Positions 32,728 to 44,990 of a stretch of 64,000 bases of DNA are shown piece after piece (position 1 is the stretch's first letter; each line of letters starts with the position of its first letter). Below the pieces are notes generated by a model that saw only the letters and a program-made list of their open reading frames with translations, made no database searches and was not told the origin of the DNA. A program made the translations under genes and the position numbers. The stretch lies in assembly GCA_023053545.1 (NCBI GenBank), contig JAKZAN010000004.1, positions 7,068,001 through 7,132,000 of the forward strand. The letters run 5' to 3'. The stretch is from Lepidurus packardi (lineage: Eukaryota > Arthropoda > Branchiopoda > Notostraca > Triopsidae).

Positions 32728-32924
32728 CTTGACTGATGGTTGCCCTGGCTGAAGAGACTTCGACTTGAAACGCCCAATGGACTCTGACCTCTCGGGTAAA
32801 CACGACGAAAAAACGAACTCGGTGTCGCTGAAGTATCGCTAGCGGCTTGACTCCTCGGAAAAGCACTTTTCACAATATGTTGCTTGTCTCACAAACCAAC
32901 CAAATCCGGTTCCGGAGGACCAAT

Positions 32925-33233
32925 TGTTCTTACGAATTATCACTATGTTGAACACCGGCTGGCTAATTTGTTTTTATTATCCATATTGGAAACGGACTTA
33001 CACCGAGTTAACTGTGATTGTATATAGGATTCAAATTGATTTGACTCAAGTTACACTTTCAGCACAAAAAACTCTGTATTTTCGTATTCGACGCGAGCGA
33101 CTCCCTTACCACCCCCAACCGTCACTACAATAACAACCATACGTCATAATCCCTTCTGTCCTTCAGCTCTTCCTTTTCATCTTTCAATTCTTCCTTTTCA
33201 TCTTTATTCCATTCTTCCGTTTTCGCCTCAACA
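32925..33233 (-). repeat. BEL/Pao 5' LTR
   Basis: 309 bp, matching 27017-27325. Confidence 0.92.
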
Positions 33234-34411
33234 TACGCGCTTACGTGCGAGGGTGCGCACCGTGTCTTCGCGTAAAGCCAAACCTCAAACCGGCGTCAGA
33301 GAGTCGTGGCACCATTCCCCTTTTGGGTGAAGTTTTTCGCCAGATCTCGATGGACATTTTGTCCGTTCCACGGAGCGAGAGCGGCAGGCGTTACGTCCTA
33401 GTTGTATCCGACCTCTTTAGCAAATGGGTGGAGACGTACGCCTTAGAAGACCAGACTGCAGAGACCGTAGCGGATTGCCTGTTGGAGTACATCTGCCGTT
33501 ATGGTGTCCCAAGAACTATCCTCACGGACCAGGGGACCAATTTCGAATCGAAGTTGGTCAAGAGTATCTGCCATCGGTTAGGGATCAAGAAAATTCGTAC
33601 GACTCCCTACCACCCTGCTTGCAATGGGCAGACAGAGCGGTTTAACCGGACGCTCTGCGAGATGCTAGCGCAATACGTCAACCGGCGGCAGACTGATTGG
33701 GATCAATGGCTCACCGTAGTCACGCTCGCGTATCGGACAGCTGAGCACAGTACGACGAAGTTCAGCCCATTCGAGCTGGTATTCGGGAACGTGTGTCGCA
33801 CTCCAGTTGTGACGGAGATGGAGTTGGAGTTGAGCGAGGAGGAGGACGCACAACCTCCGCTAGCCAGCGTCGAGTATCTGCGGGCCTTGAAGGATATCCT
33901 CGAATGGTATCGTGCTGGAGCCAGGGATGAATTGGGGCGGTATGGCGAGAAGATGCAACAGGATCCCGTCCCTCGTCATATGGTGGGCGATTTGGTATTC
34001 CGGAAGGTTGGCCAAGTCCCGCGTGGAACGTCGCCAAAGTTGGCCGCGCGTTTTGAAGGGCCGTATGAAGTAGTAGAAGCCAGCCCGCCTAACTACGTCA
34101 TCCAGAAGGGGCGTGCTAAAAAGCGGATCCACGGGTCCAACTTACGCGGGGTCAAGGCAGCCGAGCTGAGAAGAGCACCATCGCCGGCGTACAGTTTGGA
34201 TGGATCTTCAGGTATTCCCCTCGGCGATTCAGACACGGAAGAGCCCGAGCCACCCTTAGTGGAGGCAGACCTAGACGCCGCAATCTCTGCTGAAGATGGA
34301 CGCATAACACGCCATGGGCGTCGCGTTAAGCAGCCGGCGTGGTTGAGGGATTATTGTTGAGTCATTTGGAATTTATTATTGTTTCGGGGCTTGTGTTTAA
34401 GCGGTGGAGGA

Positions 34412-34767
34412 TGTTATGTACCCCGGTACATGTGCACTAGTAAGCGCTAGGCTTGGGATAAACGGGCACCAGTTTTCCCTTGTTTTGTTTTGTATTACCT
34501 TGTTTGTACGATGTCAACCCCCGAGGTAGAAAAGTGAGTTGAGTTCGGGAGTGGTGAATCCAAGGGAGAGAGAAGAGAAAGAGTGGTCTTAGAGAACAGA
34601 GGTTTTGTCAAGTGAACAAAAGAGATAGGCGTGCCCGTGAAATCAACCCCCCATTGTTAAGTATCATTTACACTGTCATTGTTGTAACATCGACAGTTGA
34701 AGTGTTGAATACAGTACGTATTTTTCCCCTCGTTCTTCGTGTCAAACGTGCATTTACTCCCATAACA
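34412..34767 (+). repeat. Gypsy 3' LTR
   Basis: 356 bp, matching 24280-24635. Confidence 0.92.
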
Positions 34768-35044
34768 CAGACTCAAACTCATCTGCAGGTACAAATAAAT
34801 ATAGTAAATTAAGCACATTAATGTTGTTCATCATTCGAATTTTGTCTCGTTCTAGCAATTCGAACATTTTGGCGGCATTTTCGGGAAAGATGACGTGAAA
34901 ATAATAGACTTATCAGACATGATTACAGATGTCGCAAGCATGCAGGTATTTAAGTAAAGAGCAGAAAGTAAACAAGATAAACGTGTATTTTTCATTGTTC
35001 ACTGGGGGAAATAGTTATTTAATTATTACAAAACAAATATTGAA

Positions 35045-38000
35045 ATGCCCGGTAAAGTTAAAGTCAAAATTATAGCTGGTAGGAATCTCCCTGTAATGGA
35101 CCGTTCTAGCGATACCACAGATGCCTATGTGGAGTTAAAACTTGGGTCCACGACATATAAAACCGATGTGTTCAGGAAATCACTCAATCCCAATTGGAAT
35201 TCTGACTGGTTTCGTTTCGAAGTAAATATTGTGAATTTTTAAAAAGTCATACTTATTCTGCAAAGGAACGAGATAAATTAAAGGTTTTATTAGGTTGATG
35301 ACGCCGAACTACAGGACGAACCCTTGCAAATCCGATTGATGGATTATGACACATACTCAGCTAATGATGCTATTGGAAAGGTTTTCGTTGATCTCAACCC
35401 TTTGTTACTACCTAGTTTGCCGATTTCAAATAGTAGAACTCCTGTACGTCCAGAACGTCTTCTCCAGAAGCAGATAACATGCACTCGAGAAAATGAAACC
35501 GTCTTTTCAGGCTTCTTACCCGTTTTCGACACAATGAACGGTATTACCCAGCATTCTTCTTTTGTCTGCCGCTCTTTATTAGTTACGATTCTCATACACA
35601 GGCATCCGAGGAGAAGTCTCAGTCATTGTAAAAGTCGAGCTTTTCTCAGACGTCAATAAGTTTCGCCAATCCTCGTGTGGAATCCGGATATTTTGCTGTA
35701 ATGAGCTTCCCTGGTCTTCTTTTCTTGAGCTTTTAAAACAAACTGTATTTCCATTACAGCGCCTCAAATTCCTGAAGGATTTAAAGCTCAAGCTATTCAC
35801 GGTTTCGTAGAGGAATTAGTGGTAAATGATGACCCCGAATATCAATGGATTGATAAAATTCGTACTCCACGAGCTTCCAATGAAGCGAGGCAAACTCTTT
35901 TTTCGAAATTGTCTGGCGAAGTTAGACGGAAAATCGGCTTGAAAGCTTTAGAACTCGGGGGAAACGCAGTGGTTGGGTAAAAACAAACTTGTTTACATCC
36001 TTTTTGATAATATTTTTCCCTCAACAATCTTATCTAATAGGTACCGTCAAATGTTTGATTTAGAAGGGGAATCCGGGATTGTAGTCCGTGGTATAGGAAC
36101 AGCTGTCACTCTGCTGCGCCAGGATCAAACCCACGTTTCCAAAGATAACCCGATCCTAGAGTAAGTGCAATCTTATCTCGGAACTTTATCAATCATGTCC
36201 ATATGTTTGGGAGAAACAGATTCGGGAACTTATTGTTTCAATGTTTTTTTTACTAAATACGCCTCCTTCTTCCAAGCAACATTAAAAACAATCTTTTAGC
36301 AAGCTGCAAGTTATGGATTTCCTCTGGGTTTTTTTCCTTTTTTTAACTCTATGGGAACCTTCTCGTTTTACCCTTTCTTATCTCGTTTTATCTCTTTGTT
36401 TTCTATGGATTTCCTCTACCCTTTCTTTCTGCACCTGACTGTTAGTCTAGCTTGGTGCCGACCTAGGGTAAACCTTGGCTTAACTCCTGCCCAAACCGAA
36501 CCTGCCTTACATCGCCCGCCCTCGTATCGTCGTCGCGGGAAACTATTTCCACACCGCAAGTCATCCTTATCTTACATACCTTTCCTCTCCAAAGTAACCA
36601 CCCCGTTTTTCTCCTCAGCCAAACGTAATGCCTCGCCTCCTCCTTGCCCCGCCTCCTCCCAGCCAGACCTGCCCAAGCTCCTGCATTCGGTATCCTACAC
36701 TTCTTCCAGCACTAGCACCAATGTACTCTCCAATAACCTGCTACAGGCACACTCCACTAATTTGGAAACAACTCACATTACATGTATGTTTAAAACACCC
36801 GTTTCATCCTCCCTTGCACCACTCTCGATACCCATCCCGCTGCTAGTGCAAGAACAAAACAGTCCTGAGGGACATCATACGCCCATTTGCTTCATCAGCT
36901 CTTCGGAAGACAGTCTCAGCTCTGCCTCAGCTGACGAAGAAGATCCTAAAGCTAAAAGACTAGTCAAACGCCATACGTATTTAGTGGTCCCACCCTTTGA
37001 TGTTCCTTTCACGTGTCATTCAGCTCCTCCTTCGCCTATGCCTATTGCTCTGCCTGTCTGCTTGCCCTTGTCTTCACCACGCCCACTTTCAGGCGTAGTC
37101 GCATCTGCTGCGTTGAGTAGTATTAACACTCTCCCCGAACCGCTCCGCCTACCTTCTAGGCCCCCCGTTCGTCACGAAGAATCTAAAGACTCGATCTCAA
37201 CCTCGTCAGCCACGCCCCTCGGCAAAACTCACTCGCCTGCAGTCAAAATCTCGCAACGACGATCCTCAGATTCAGATATTGCAACCACTCCTAAAAGTAA
37301 AGTCTTAAAACTTCCTCTATAAACACAAATTTATTACAATTTTTTAAGCTAATTTTTGGTAAGTAATCAAGGTGTTCATTAGGTTCTGAAGGACTGAATG
37401 TTCGGTATACTCCCCGTCAATGCTCAGCTCCAACAGACACGGCCAGTGTGTTAGATATGTTGGAATATCCATTTTTTACCATGACAAAGTACCCGGCGTT
37501 CTTTGTACTCCATTTTGGTACATTTTGTTTGATATCAATATTTAAAAAAAAATGTTTGAAGAATTTTCTTTTATTTGCGTGCTTATAAAATAGGTGGTGC
37601 AGTGAGCGCGAGATCAGTGAAACTTTTAGAGCATGTGGCTGTCGGGGATGCTGAGCTAGATATGAGGGATATTTGGTGGACGGAATTACGGAAGGAAGTG
37701 CGCGCGCATGCGCGGGCCTTGGCTTGCAACGCTGTCCTGGGCTACGAGGAACATACAACTATATGGTAAAAAAAATAAAAAATCGTGGGAAGAGTCTGGT
37801 TCTGGGAATGTTTCCGCGAGCTTGTTTTGTTATTTTGTTCGCAGTGAAGGAGTTTGTGTGCTGAGTGCATCAGGAACGGCTGCTTTGATTAACATTCATG
37901 CAGTGAAGGGAACCGAAGAAGAAAAAGTTGCCAGTTTCAAGCCGTGTCACGTGTGCCATATTCCGTACAGCCCCCGTTTGCTGCCCTTTCGCGTTCGCAT

Positions 38001-40074
38001 TTCCAAGTGTGGCATTTGCAAGTACTGTGTTTCGTTTGAACGTAAAAGCGTTGCATAGTTCCTCTATATGTTAGTCTTTTCTATGCTTAGGAAAGGCTGG
38101 GTACCGGATCTGCTTATAGGGACGGTCGAACTCCCGCCCAAAGTGAATCCTGTGGGGCAACCCGTACTTCTCCAAGCGCGAATTGCGAGACAATACAAAC
38201 GCGAAGCGAGGGGTGATATCCTAGCCAAAGATATCTCGGACTGCTTACCGTTTCTGCAGTATGAACTTCATCGCGAGCTTATCAACAAACTTCGGTTAAA
38301 AGGAATGAATGCAATCTTTGGGTTAAATGTACGTTTTCACGCTAAAGTTAAAACGATGGTGGGAAAGTGTTAACCTTTTCTCTCTTGTTGGATCATTTCT
38401 AGGTTCAGCTAGCCATCGGCGAGAGAGCTGTTGTAGGCGTGGCTACCGGAACGGCACTCTTTTTGGGTAGCTTACCAGCCCCAACACTATTGTATCCGGT
38501 ACCTTCAAGTGGTTTATCAAGTGGACGGAAAGAGCCCAAATCCGAAGACCTGAATCGTAGAATTAGAGAGGTGCAGTTGGCTAATCAGGAAACTTATGGA
38601 CTCAAGTCATTATCACTTAAGGTATATATATATTTTTTTTTTCAATTTGTTTCAAGGAGAATTATTAGTTTTTGGTATTTAATAGGCTCTCGATGCGGCA
38701 GAAGACAATAGTTTAGGAACCGGAACCGATTCTGAGTCCGAAGAAGAAAATCCCGACTTGGAGTTATCGGCAGGGAACAAAGACACCTGTGTCTTACAGG
38801 TAAGGTTACATAACTCAATTTCCTTTTCTCTCTCTATTTTTTGCCCACTATGGAATATTCACTTACTTTTTTGGGGAATTTCAAAGGTTACAACCATCTG
38901 TTTCAGATAGACGAAGGCGAGGAAGAAAATATAAAAGCTCTCCTAAAAGACGGACCACCCCCAGATGGTGTGCAAGTTCTTAGTCTGTCTTGCTACCCAC
39001 GAAACTTATTAAAACCTCGGTCCAGGACTCAAGTTCAGGCGTTTACGAGGGTGTGGCGGGGGAAATTTCCCGCTGATCGTCTCAAAACCTACTTAGACAC
39101 TGTCATGGACAATATGATGCAGGTAAAAAGAGTGAGGCAAAGAAAACTAGGTCAAGCTCCCTGACAAGTTTAATGAGGTTTTAAATTGCCTCTTTATTTT
39201 TAGAGCATTTACTTCAAATTACGGAAATTGCGTCCCTGCCTCCTTAGTCACGTGCTCTTTAGTGTGGATTTACCCGAAGAGGATCAGTTACAGGTGACAG
39301 TATTAGGTATTAAAAGGAAAACGAATTCAGCTGAAATAACAGTAATGTAATCAAACTTCCTAGGAAACGCTATTGCAGTATGTCAAGATAGTAAAGGCTC
39401 CCGTTGGAAATTGAAAGCCAAAGGTTCCTCCCTGTCCGCAGAAACGGAGTTATTGTTCAATTTGGAAGAGGAAAAGGAAGCATTAGTGGACAATAATTGT
39501 GTTGAGCGAAACGAATCAACGAGTCCAAATGCTGGCATAGTTATCACGGGTCTACCGCTCGTTCCTGGTGCCAAAATTGAACGTTATTTAGGCCACTTAA
39601 ACTTCTTTTTCATCCGCGAAAGCACCAGTATCCGCGAAGTATGTTATTTTACCTCTTTCTCATCATATAGTTTCTGCCAATTTTGTGGCACGTTTTTTAT
39701 TTTTATTTTTTCCCCTCGTGGTTATACGGTGCATTAATTCTGATCTTAATGGGATATTTTCCATTTAGGGTGGCGGTTTAAGTGGTTTCACGCATCAATT
39801 TTTAAATGAAGTACTGGCTATCGTACGGGCTCACGTTGCAGCGTTAGGAGGGAATGCCATGGTAGCTTATTTTATGTCGGAATGTGTACTCTTGCACAAT
39901 CCTCATAAAAATCAGGTAATTAGTCGCGCTTTGCATTCCGTTTCTTTTTGGCGAGAGGAATGAAGTTTCTCATGAGTTTATTAATAATTGCTTTGTTTTT
40001 TTTTCTTTAAAAAATAGGGTCAATGTCTAATCAACGTGGGTGGTGATATTGTTCACGTCTCTTGTGCGGCATAA
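35045..40074 (+). CDS. C2CD5: C2 domain-containing protein 5, 17 coding exons, about 1186 aa
   Basis: Orthologue of human C2CD5 (CDP138), a calcium- and lipid-binding protein that helps GLUT4 vesicles fuse at the plasma membrane in fat cells; the arthropod role is unknown. Coding exons: 35045-35221, 35294-35540, 35602-35697, 35760-35976, 36041-36160, 36446-37296, 37383-37517, 37594-37765, 37845-38021, 38091-38328, 38403-38621, 38686-38799, 38907-39122, 39204-39306, 39364-39638, 39769-39915, 40018-40074 (3561 nt). The C2 domain is at the N-terminus (MPGKVKVKIIAGRNLPVMDR; MDYDTYSANDAIGKVFVDL). Conserved later blocks are EDPEYQWID-like (NDDPEYQWIDKIRTPRASNE), GGAVSARSVKLLE, FIRESTSIRE and RAHVAALGGNAMVAY. 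Exon 6 is a long Ser/Pro-rich insert. Exon 2 may hide one more intron (strong GTACGT donor at 35444), but removing it breaks the frame. Human C2CD5 has about 1000 residues. Confidence 0.93.
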
Positions 40075-40932
40075 TAATGAAATTCTTCTTCAGTCGGGAG
40101 TTTATCTTTGCTGTTTTGCGTAACAAAATAAGTCATCTGTTCAGGACAAAAAGATCTGTCATTGCTTTAGCTCTAGGAATGTCGTAAGAACGAAATTTTG
40201 TATTACGAAATATGAATGAAATTGGACCAGATAAAACAGTTTTTCTCTTACTAGTAAATCTTATGATTATATAGTGTATTGTTTATTTAGTACGGGATTC
40301 TTCACACGAGTATAAGCAGCCGGTTAATTACATCTTATCCCGTGTGTGGGACGGGATGTTTTTGTTGCGTTTTGTCTGTTATGACCAAACTTTCTTTTAG
40401 CTCGTGTACGGCAGGAGATCGTTAATGAATTTCCTCTCATTGTCTTATATCTTTCTCGCCCAATCCAACATTAGGAAGTGGGTGTGGAGGACGAACCAGG
40501 TGCTAATCGAAGCAAAGTTTGGATTCGAGTTCCTCGTATGGAGTTTTATTTAACAAATGTAGTCATGTTTAGGGGGTTTTGGGGTACATGAAAGTTATAC
40601 TTCCCGCGCATTGCATTTGTTAAAACGTAAAATCCAACGTTAAATCGCTTTCCCTGGGTAATTGAGACCTGTCGGTACCGGTTATTTATGCGGCAAATAC
40701 ACAAGGGGGATAAGTGTAGTACACTATTTGAGAGGGTAGGGATTTAATGGGTTATTGGGTGGGGGAGGGGACAAACGAAAAAATTAACATATTTATGGTG
40801 TGGTTATACAACAAGAGTAAAATTTTAGATATGGGTGGTAGGGTAAAGACATATTCTTTATTCTGTGCAAGGATTACAGTGTCGAGTATAAGTTTTATCT
40901 TTTTGGGGGGATGGGAGAGGTGGTGTGAGTGA
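40075..40932. other. Convergent spacer between C2CD5 and the myosuppressin gene
   Basis: Expected to hold both 3' UTRs. No further coding exon is seen. Confidence 0.45.
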
Positions 40933-41340
40933 TCAACGTCGACGGCCGAACCGCAAAAACACGTGGTCAACGTCCTGTCGTTTTACGCCGGAATCGTAAA
41001 GAGGTACAACATCGCGTTCTCGCAAGGCTGGAATACGCCAAAGGAAAAACACTGTGTCATGAGAAAAATTTGATGTTTTTTGGGAGCCTCAGAAGGCGTG
41101 GCGTGGACACCACTTACCTCGTTCATCCAGCATTGGGTAGTTGTCAGCCAAGGTAGCGAGTGCAAAACAAATTTTACGCCAACGAGGAGGCAATGCGTCG
41201 CCCAAACTAAGCAATTCCGAACTGCAATGTTTCGGAGTTGGGACAGCTCCAGCATCAGCACAATCGACCATGGAAAAGACAGCCAGGCCAAAAGCGATGC
41301 CCACCCAAATCATCCAGCAGGAAACAGTCATGGGGGCCAT
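40933..41340 (-). CDS. Myosuppressin precursor, 2 coding exons, 113 aa
   Basis: Neuropeptide precursor. Exons 41118-41340 and 40933-41051 sum to 342 nt (donor CGAG/GTAAGT, acceptor GACACAG). It has a signal peptide ([20 protein letters not shown]...DCADA), a linker with conserved Cys, then KR, the peptide [10 protein letters not shown], a Gly for amidation, and RRR before the stop. The mature product should be [16 protein letters not shown], an inhibitor of visceral muscle and a modulator of heart in arthropods, acting through a G-protein-coupled receptor. ATG 41340 is chosen because a good acceptor (CCTCTCACACAG, exon edge 41356) lies just upstream, which puts the earlier in-frame ATG in an intron. 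The insect-type Val is used; decapods usually have QDLDHVFLRF. Confidence 0.95.
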
Positions 41341-42334
41341 GATAAAAACGTATAAACTGTGTGAGAGGCAATGCAATCATAATGAGAGAAGATGGATAAT
41401 TTTTTTTTTTTTATTTTATGGTAACGACATTTTTTCAGGTGATTTTTAGCTTGTCAAATAGTGACGCCTCGTAAATGGTCTCTTTTGTGTTTGAATGGTT
41501 AGGATTAATGAGATTCCCCCGCACAAGGAGGCGCTGCAGTTTTTGGTGGTGTGCCCCCAACGAAAGGTGATAGGATTAGCGACTGATGGGATTCGTTCGC
41601 TTGAACGAAGAAGGTCAAGTGGTATCTTTTGTGACGAGCAAGGAAAGGTTTTGGAAGAGCCTGTCATCCTCCGACGAATATCGCGACATGACACCTTGAT
41701 AGAGCATTAGTGAGGTGCGTTTCATCCCTTCTCCTCACCAGCCTAAATTGGATATCAGTTTGGTGGTATATATGTACGTGCAGCGTAGGAGAATCAATTT
41801 GAATGGTCCAAAGAAAAAGGACAGCGATACAAAGCAGTATATAAAAGTTGGGATGATGTCCATTAACGGTGGCCTATAAAAACGTTCGACATCCAAAACA
41901 GGTGAATAAAGAGGATGATTCTTTTCCTTTAATGTTTTGCCTTTTTGTTTTCCATAGAAAACCTTTTGAAGACTGGGAGCTTCGTTTGTCCCCGTTTTCA
42001 TGTACCGGTATTGAAATATTGAACTAAAATACATAACCTGTTGAAGCGCAGTTGCTCGTTAGTAACATCAGCGAGATAAATGCAAAAGAGAAGCCTTTTA
42101 TATATACGTACTGGAAGACCCACGTATATACACATCCATTTCCGGCAATTATTGATAAAAAGATAAGAATCAGTTGGTGGATTCCATAACTGTCCCTTTT
42201 TAGGGCTCCTTTGAAAAGTGGTACAAAGACTGACATAGCTTAATGAGTATTGCTTTATGCTTTCCGAAGAAAAAGGCGGCAATAAGTTACACCCCATACG
42301 GAACCAAGGAAGATAAGAAAAATGAAAGACTTAC

Positions 42335-42559
42335 CTCACAACTTGACGGGGTAACAAAGTAAAAATGGAGGGATAGTACTTCAGTAATGGAATGAATGGA
42401 ATGCGCGTACTGCTTAATGAAGTGAATTCACTTATTCAGCAGTCGTATCAGTCGAATCGCAGATGAATGAGGACAGTTCGAGGAATTGGGTAAAGATTGT
42501 TAGGTATCAGCAGCACTTCACCGAATGGAGAATATTTCCCGGCCAGTCCTGCTTTTATA
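42335..42559 (-). promoter_or_regulatory. Probable 5' UTR exon and TATA promoter of myosuppressin
   Basis: TATAAAAG (minus strand) at 42552-42559. A strong donor (TGTGAG/GTAAGTC) has its exon edge at 42335, giving a non-coding exon of about 190 nt joined to the acceptor at 41357 over a 978-bp intron. A CTG-rich run (42608-42640) lies just upstream. Confidence 0.6.
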
Positions 42560-42639
42560 GTACCAGTTGTCTTCCGATTGCTGCCTTGACGCATATTCCC
42601 CCGTACATATCTGCTGCTGCTGTTGCTGCTGCGTGCTGC

Positions 42640-44990
42640 GCTCTTATTTCCTCTATGGTATGGTATTAGCACTTCATATATTGTCTCTCTCATGTCTCTC
42701 CACCTCAGAACGGAGCTTTTTAAAAATTGATTTTTAACCTTTTGCTAAATATTTGCATATCAGAGTGACTTGGTTCATGAAACATCTCCATTTTGTGAAC
42801 GTTGTACATAATGTTTATTCCTTTTCCGTGCATACAATACGTTGCTGATTACAGAGGGGTACAAAACAAAATGTATTAGCACTTTCACTTTTCTTCGTTA
42901 ATTTTCGAATACAAAATTACGATACATAAACACCGGAAAAGCCATGGAGGGAGAGAGAGCCAACAATCAATGTTTCTGCTCTCGGTTTTTGGTATGGGAC
43001 ACACGGATAGATGCTTTGGGTTGGAGGGGGGAGGGGGACCTCTTGCTATGCTGCTTTTACAACTCAATGCCGTAAAGTATAGCTACGTGGCTTGTTTGAA
43101 ATTGAAAAAAATAAATAAAGCAAACGACACTCTGGAACTGACTTACATGCCAAATAACCACACGATTTTTATTTTATTTTCTTTATACCTTGTCCCGCGC
43201 GACATCGGATCATTTCGACTTGGCTTTGTATACCCTTGACGGGGAGGAGAATAACACTCTTAACGCGAAAGCAGCTCTCCCTGATGAGCTCTGACCTTTT
43301 TAACATGTGATAGACGTGGGGCAATACTTCGTATTGCTTGCGTTGTTATCATTCACAAAAAAAGAAAAGAAAGAAAGAAAAAGGAAACTGAAACTCCACA
43401 AACATCATTCGTCTTCCCTTGGACGCCAGTTTCGTGTTCCTTGTTCCCAGAGCGAAGAGAATTGGGGATGTAAAAGGCAGGTTATATTGTCGGACGAAGC
43501 GCCTATAGTACTATGAGGTTCATGGATGTTCAGTATTGTACTGTACTGTTTGGCAATAGCCTGCGGAGTGTTGTAAGGTTCCAAATAGGGATCTCTAGAG
43601 AGGCTGCTAATCATTTTTACGGGTGTGGGGGCGATAGAGATATACGGATGCAATTTAGAGTACAGTACTATATGCTTTCTGATGGGAGCGAACGGCAAAG
43701 GTACGTCATTACCGCACTTCACCAACTCGTGTTGATTCATTCCAATCAAGTCAGAAATAGGGTGTTGCGGAGGAGGAACAAATACCCGAGAAGAAATCGA
43801 ATAGAAGGGAAGCCACACTTGCTTGCGTTTTTCTTGTATACAGAATCATGTATACCGGAGATATATGGGGTAGCATCGGTGCACCTGTTTGTTGTTCGTT
43901 GGTGCTTGCTGGTGAACCTGTATAAGCTGGGGAAGGCGTGCAGGTTTCCGTATTGTTCGACAAGTTAAGCAAGCAAAACCGGCGGAAGAGGCCCATCCAT
44001 TTCGTCCAGCGACACTATTAACACGTCAGTCTTTCTTTATATTAGACCTGGCGATGTTGACAAAAACGCATTCATTGACATGTTTTGCTTAACCTTAATC
44101 TATAACCAGGATAATGCGATCGACTATGACGAACGAGCTTTCTGTAAAGGGTCTTTTGGCCTTTTCCCGATTTTCTTGTTTATTTTTAATCTTTTTGTAG
44201 CTTGAAGATTTTTTGAATTAGCCCCTTAATTTCATTTGGATTTTTATCTTGTGTGTACCGTCACTGAGGCTGTAATTGAAGGTTGATAAATTGGGAAGTC
44301 TATTGAAATTGAAGTAAGCGCGCAGTCTTTTAATTGATAACAGCGCCAATAGCATAATTGCAGCTAATCCAGGGGCAATTTGTATCATATTTATGTTTGG
44401 ATTTTAGGTTTCGTGTGGTGGGTCGCGTGACAGGTGTCTTTTTGTTGTTGTTCGTTCGGGCCCTCGAATTTCCCTATAAAACAGGTAAACTAAAAAAGTG
44501 ATATAGCCAAGCTATCTTGTCGAGAATACAAAACGGTATAGGTACGGTATTACGTGCATGTTTGTAAAGAATTAGGCTTATCTTTATTATATGTTAAAAC
44601 TTGTTGCGTTTTACTATGTGTTTTGAGCCTGAGTCTGCTGCGTATATGCTTGCGAACTTACGTCTCAACGGGACTATAAAGCCGCGTGAATTTTATCTCC
44701 TATGACTTCATTGTTTTGTTAGGTTTGGGTTATTGTTTCACGTCTTGCGAGTTTGCCTTTCAGACAGAACGAATATTGGGTGGTTGGGATATTTGTTTCT
44801 AAATCAATAAGAATTTTGGCATGCCGTATACAGTTTGTGTGGGTTGTTGGACCTGATCTAGTTCTGTATTTATTCCTTGTAGTGTTTGGTTTGTTACATT
44901 TCAACTTGGTATTTTGTCTGTGTATGTATGTGTTAGTTCCGTATCTTGAGTTTATCCTATAGCGGAAGAATCGGTTTTGCTGTTTTCCCT
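42640..44990. other. Large unexplained spacer between myosuppressin and ACSS3
   Basis: About 2.3 kb upstream of both divergent genes. It holds an AAAG-rich run (43359-43385) and several open frames (for example 43405-43818 minus, 43513-43968 plus) that overlap each other on opposite strands and show no family motif. Probably regulatory; no gene can be supported. Confidence 0.4.

Larger units (their letters stand above)
27017..33233 (-). mobile_element. BEL/Pao LTR retrotransposon, looks whole, nested in the Gypsy element
   Basis: 309-bp LTRs at 27017-27325 and 32925-33233 look identical by eye. The flanks repeat (T)ACGCG, a 5-6 bp duplication of Gypsy sequence. On the minus strand, a TGGTCCTCCGGAACC primer-binding site follows the 5' LTR after two bases, and a GGGGGGGAGAA polypurine tract touches the 3' LTR. 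It lies opposite in orientation to the Gypsy host. It looks whole and very young. The internal region holds one long gag-pol frame. Confidence 0.93.
24280..34767 (+). mobile_element. Ty3/Gypsy LTR retrotransposon, broken, hosting a BEL/Pao element
   Basis: The LTRs (24280-24635 and 34412-34767, 356 bp each, TGTTATG...CATAACA) look identical by eye, so the insertion is recent. CAGA flanks both ends (24276-24279, 34768-34771). Parts in order: gag (about 24759-25370), zinc knuckles and protease (from 25378; AVIDSGSEESLMG), part of reverse transcriptase (PWASPIVLVKKKDG), and integrase (33245-34360; DQGTNFESKL, HPACNGQTERFNR). It is broken, with about two breaks counting the nested BEL/Pao insertion at 27017-33233. 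It lies in a host coding exon. Confidence 0.92.
24168..34954 (+). pseudogene. Small host gene split by the Gypsy insertion (unidentified product)
   Basis: Left part of an exon: 24168-24279 (from ATG 24168; frame MTNLITEGSTLYDSS). Right part: 34772-34788, ending at a donor (CTGCAG/GTACAA). The last exon is 34856-34954 (acceptor TTCTAG; QFEHFGGIFGKDDVKIIDL), ending in TAA. The reading frame and phase agree across the 4-bp CAGA target duplication: 129 nt before the donor and 99 nt after it. So the LTR element seems to sit inside a coding exon. The gene may have upstream exons; the product is not recognised. Whether the insertion is fixed or heterozygous cannot be seen. It lies 90 bp upstream of the C2CD5 start. 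Confidence 0.6.

Noticed and set aside
36351-36445. Start of a long open frame before C2CD5 exon 6
   Set aside because: Frame and acceptor (GACTGTTAG) place the exon start at 36446; the earlier part is intron.
43405-43968. Overlapping open frames of 137 and 151 codons on opposite strands
   Set aside because: No family motif, no splice logic, and they overlap each other; most likely chance.
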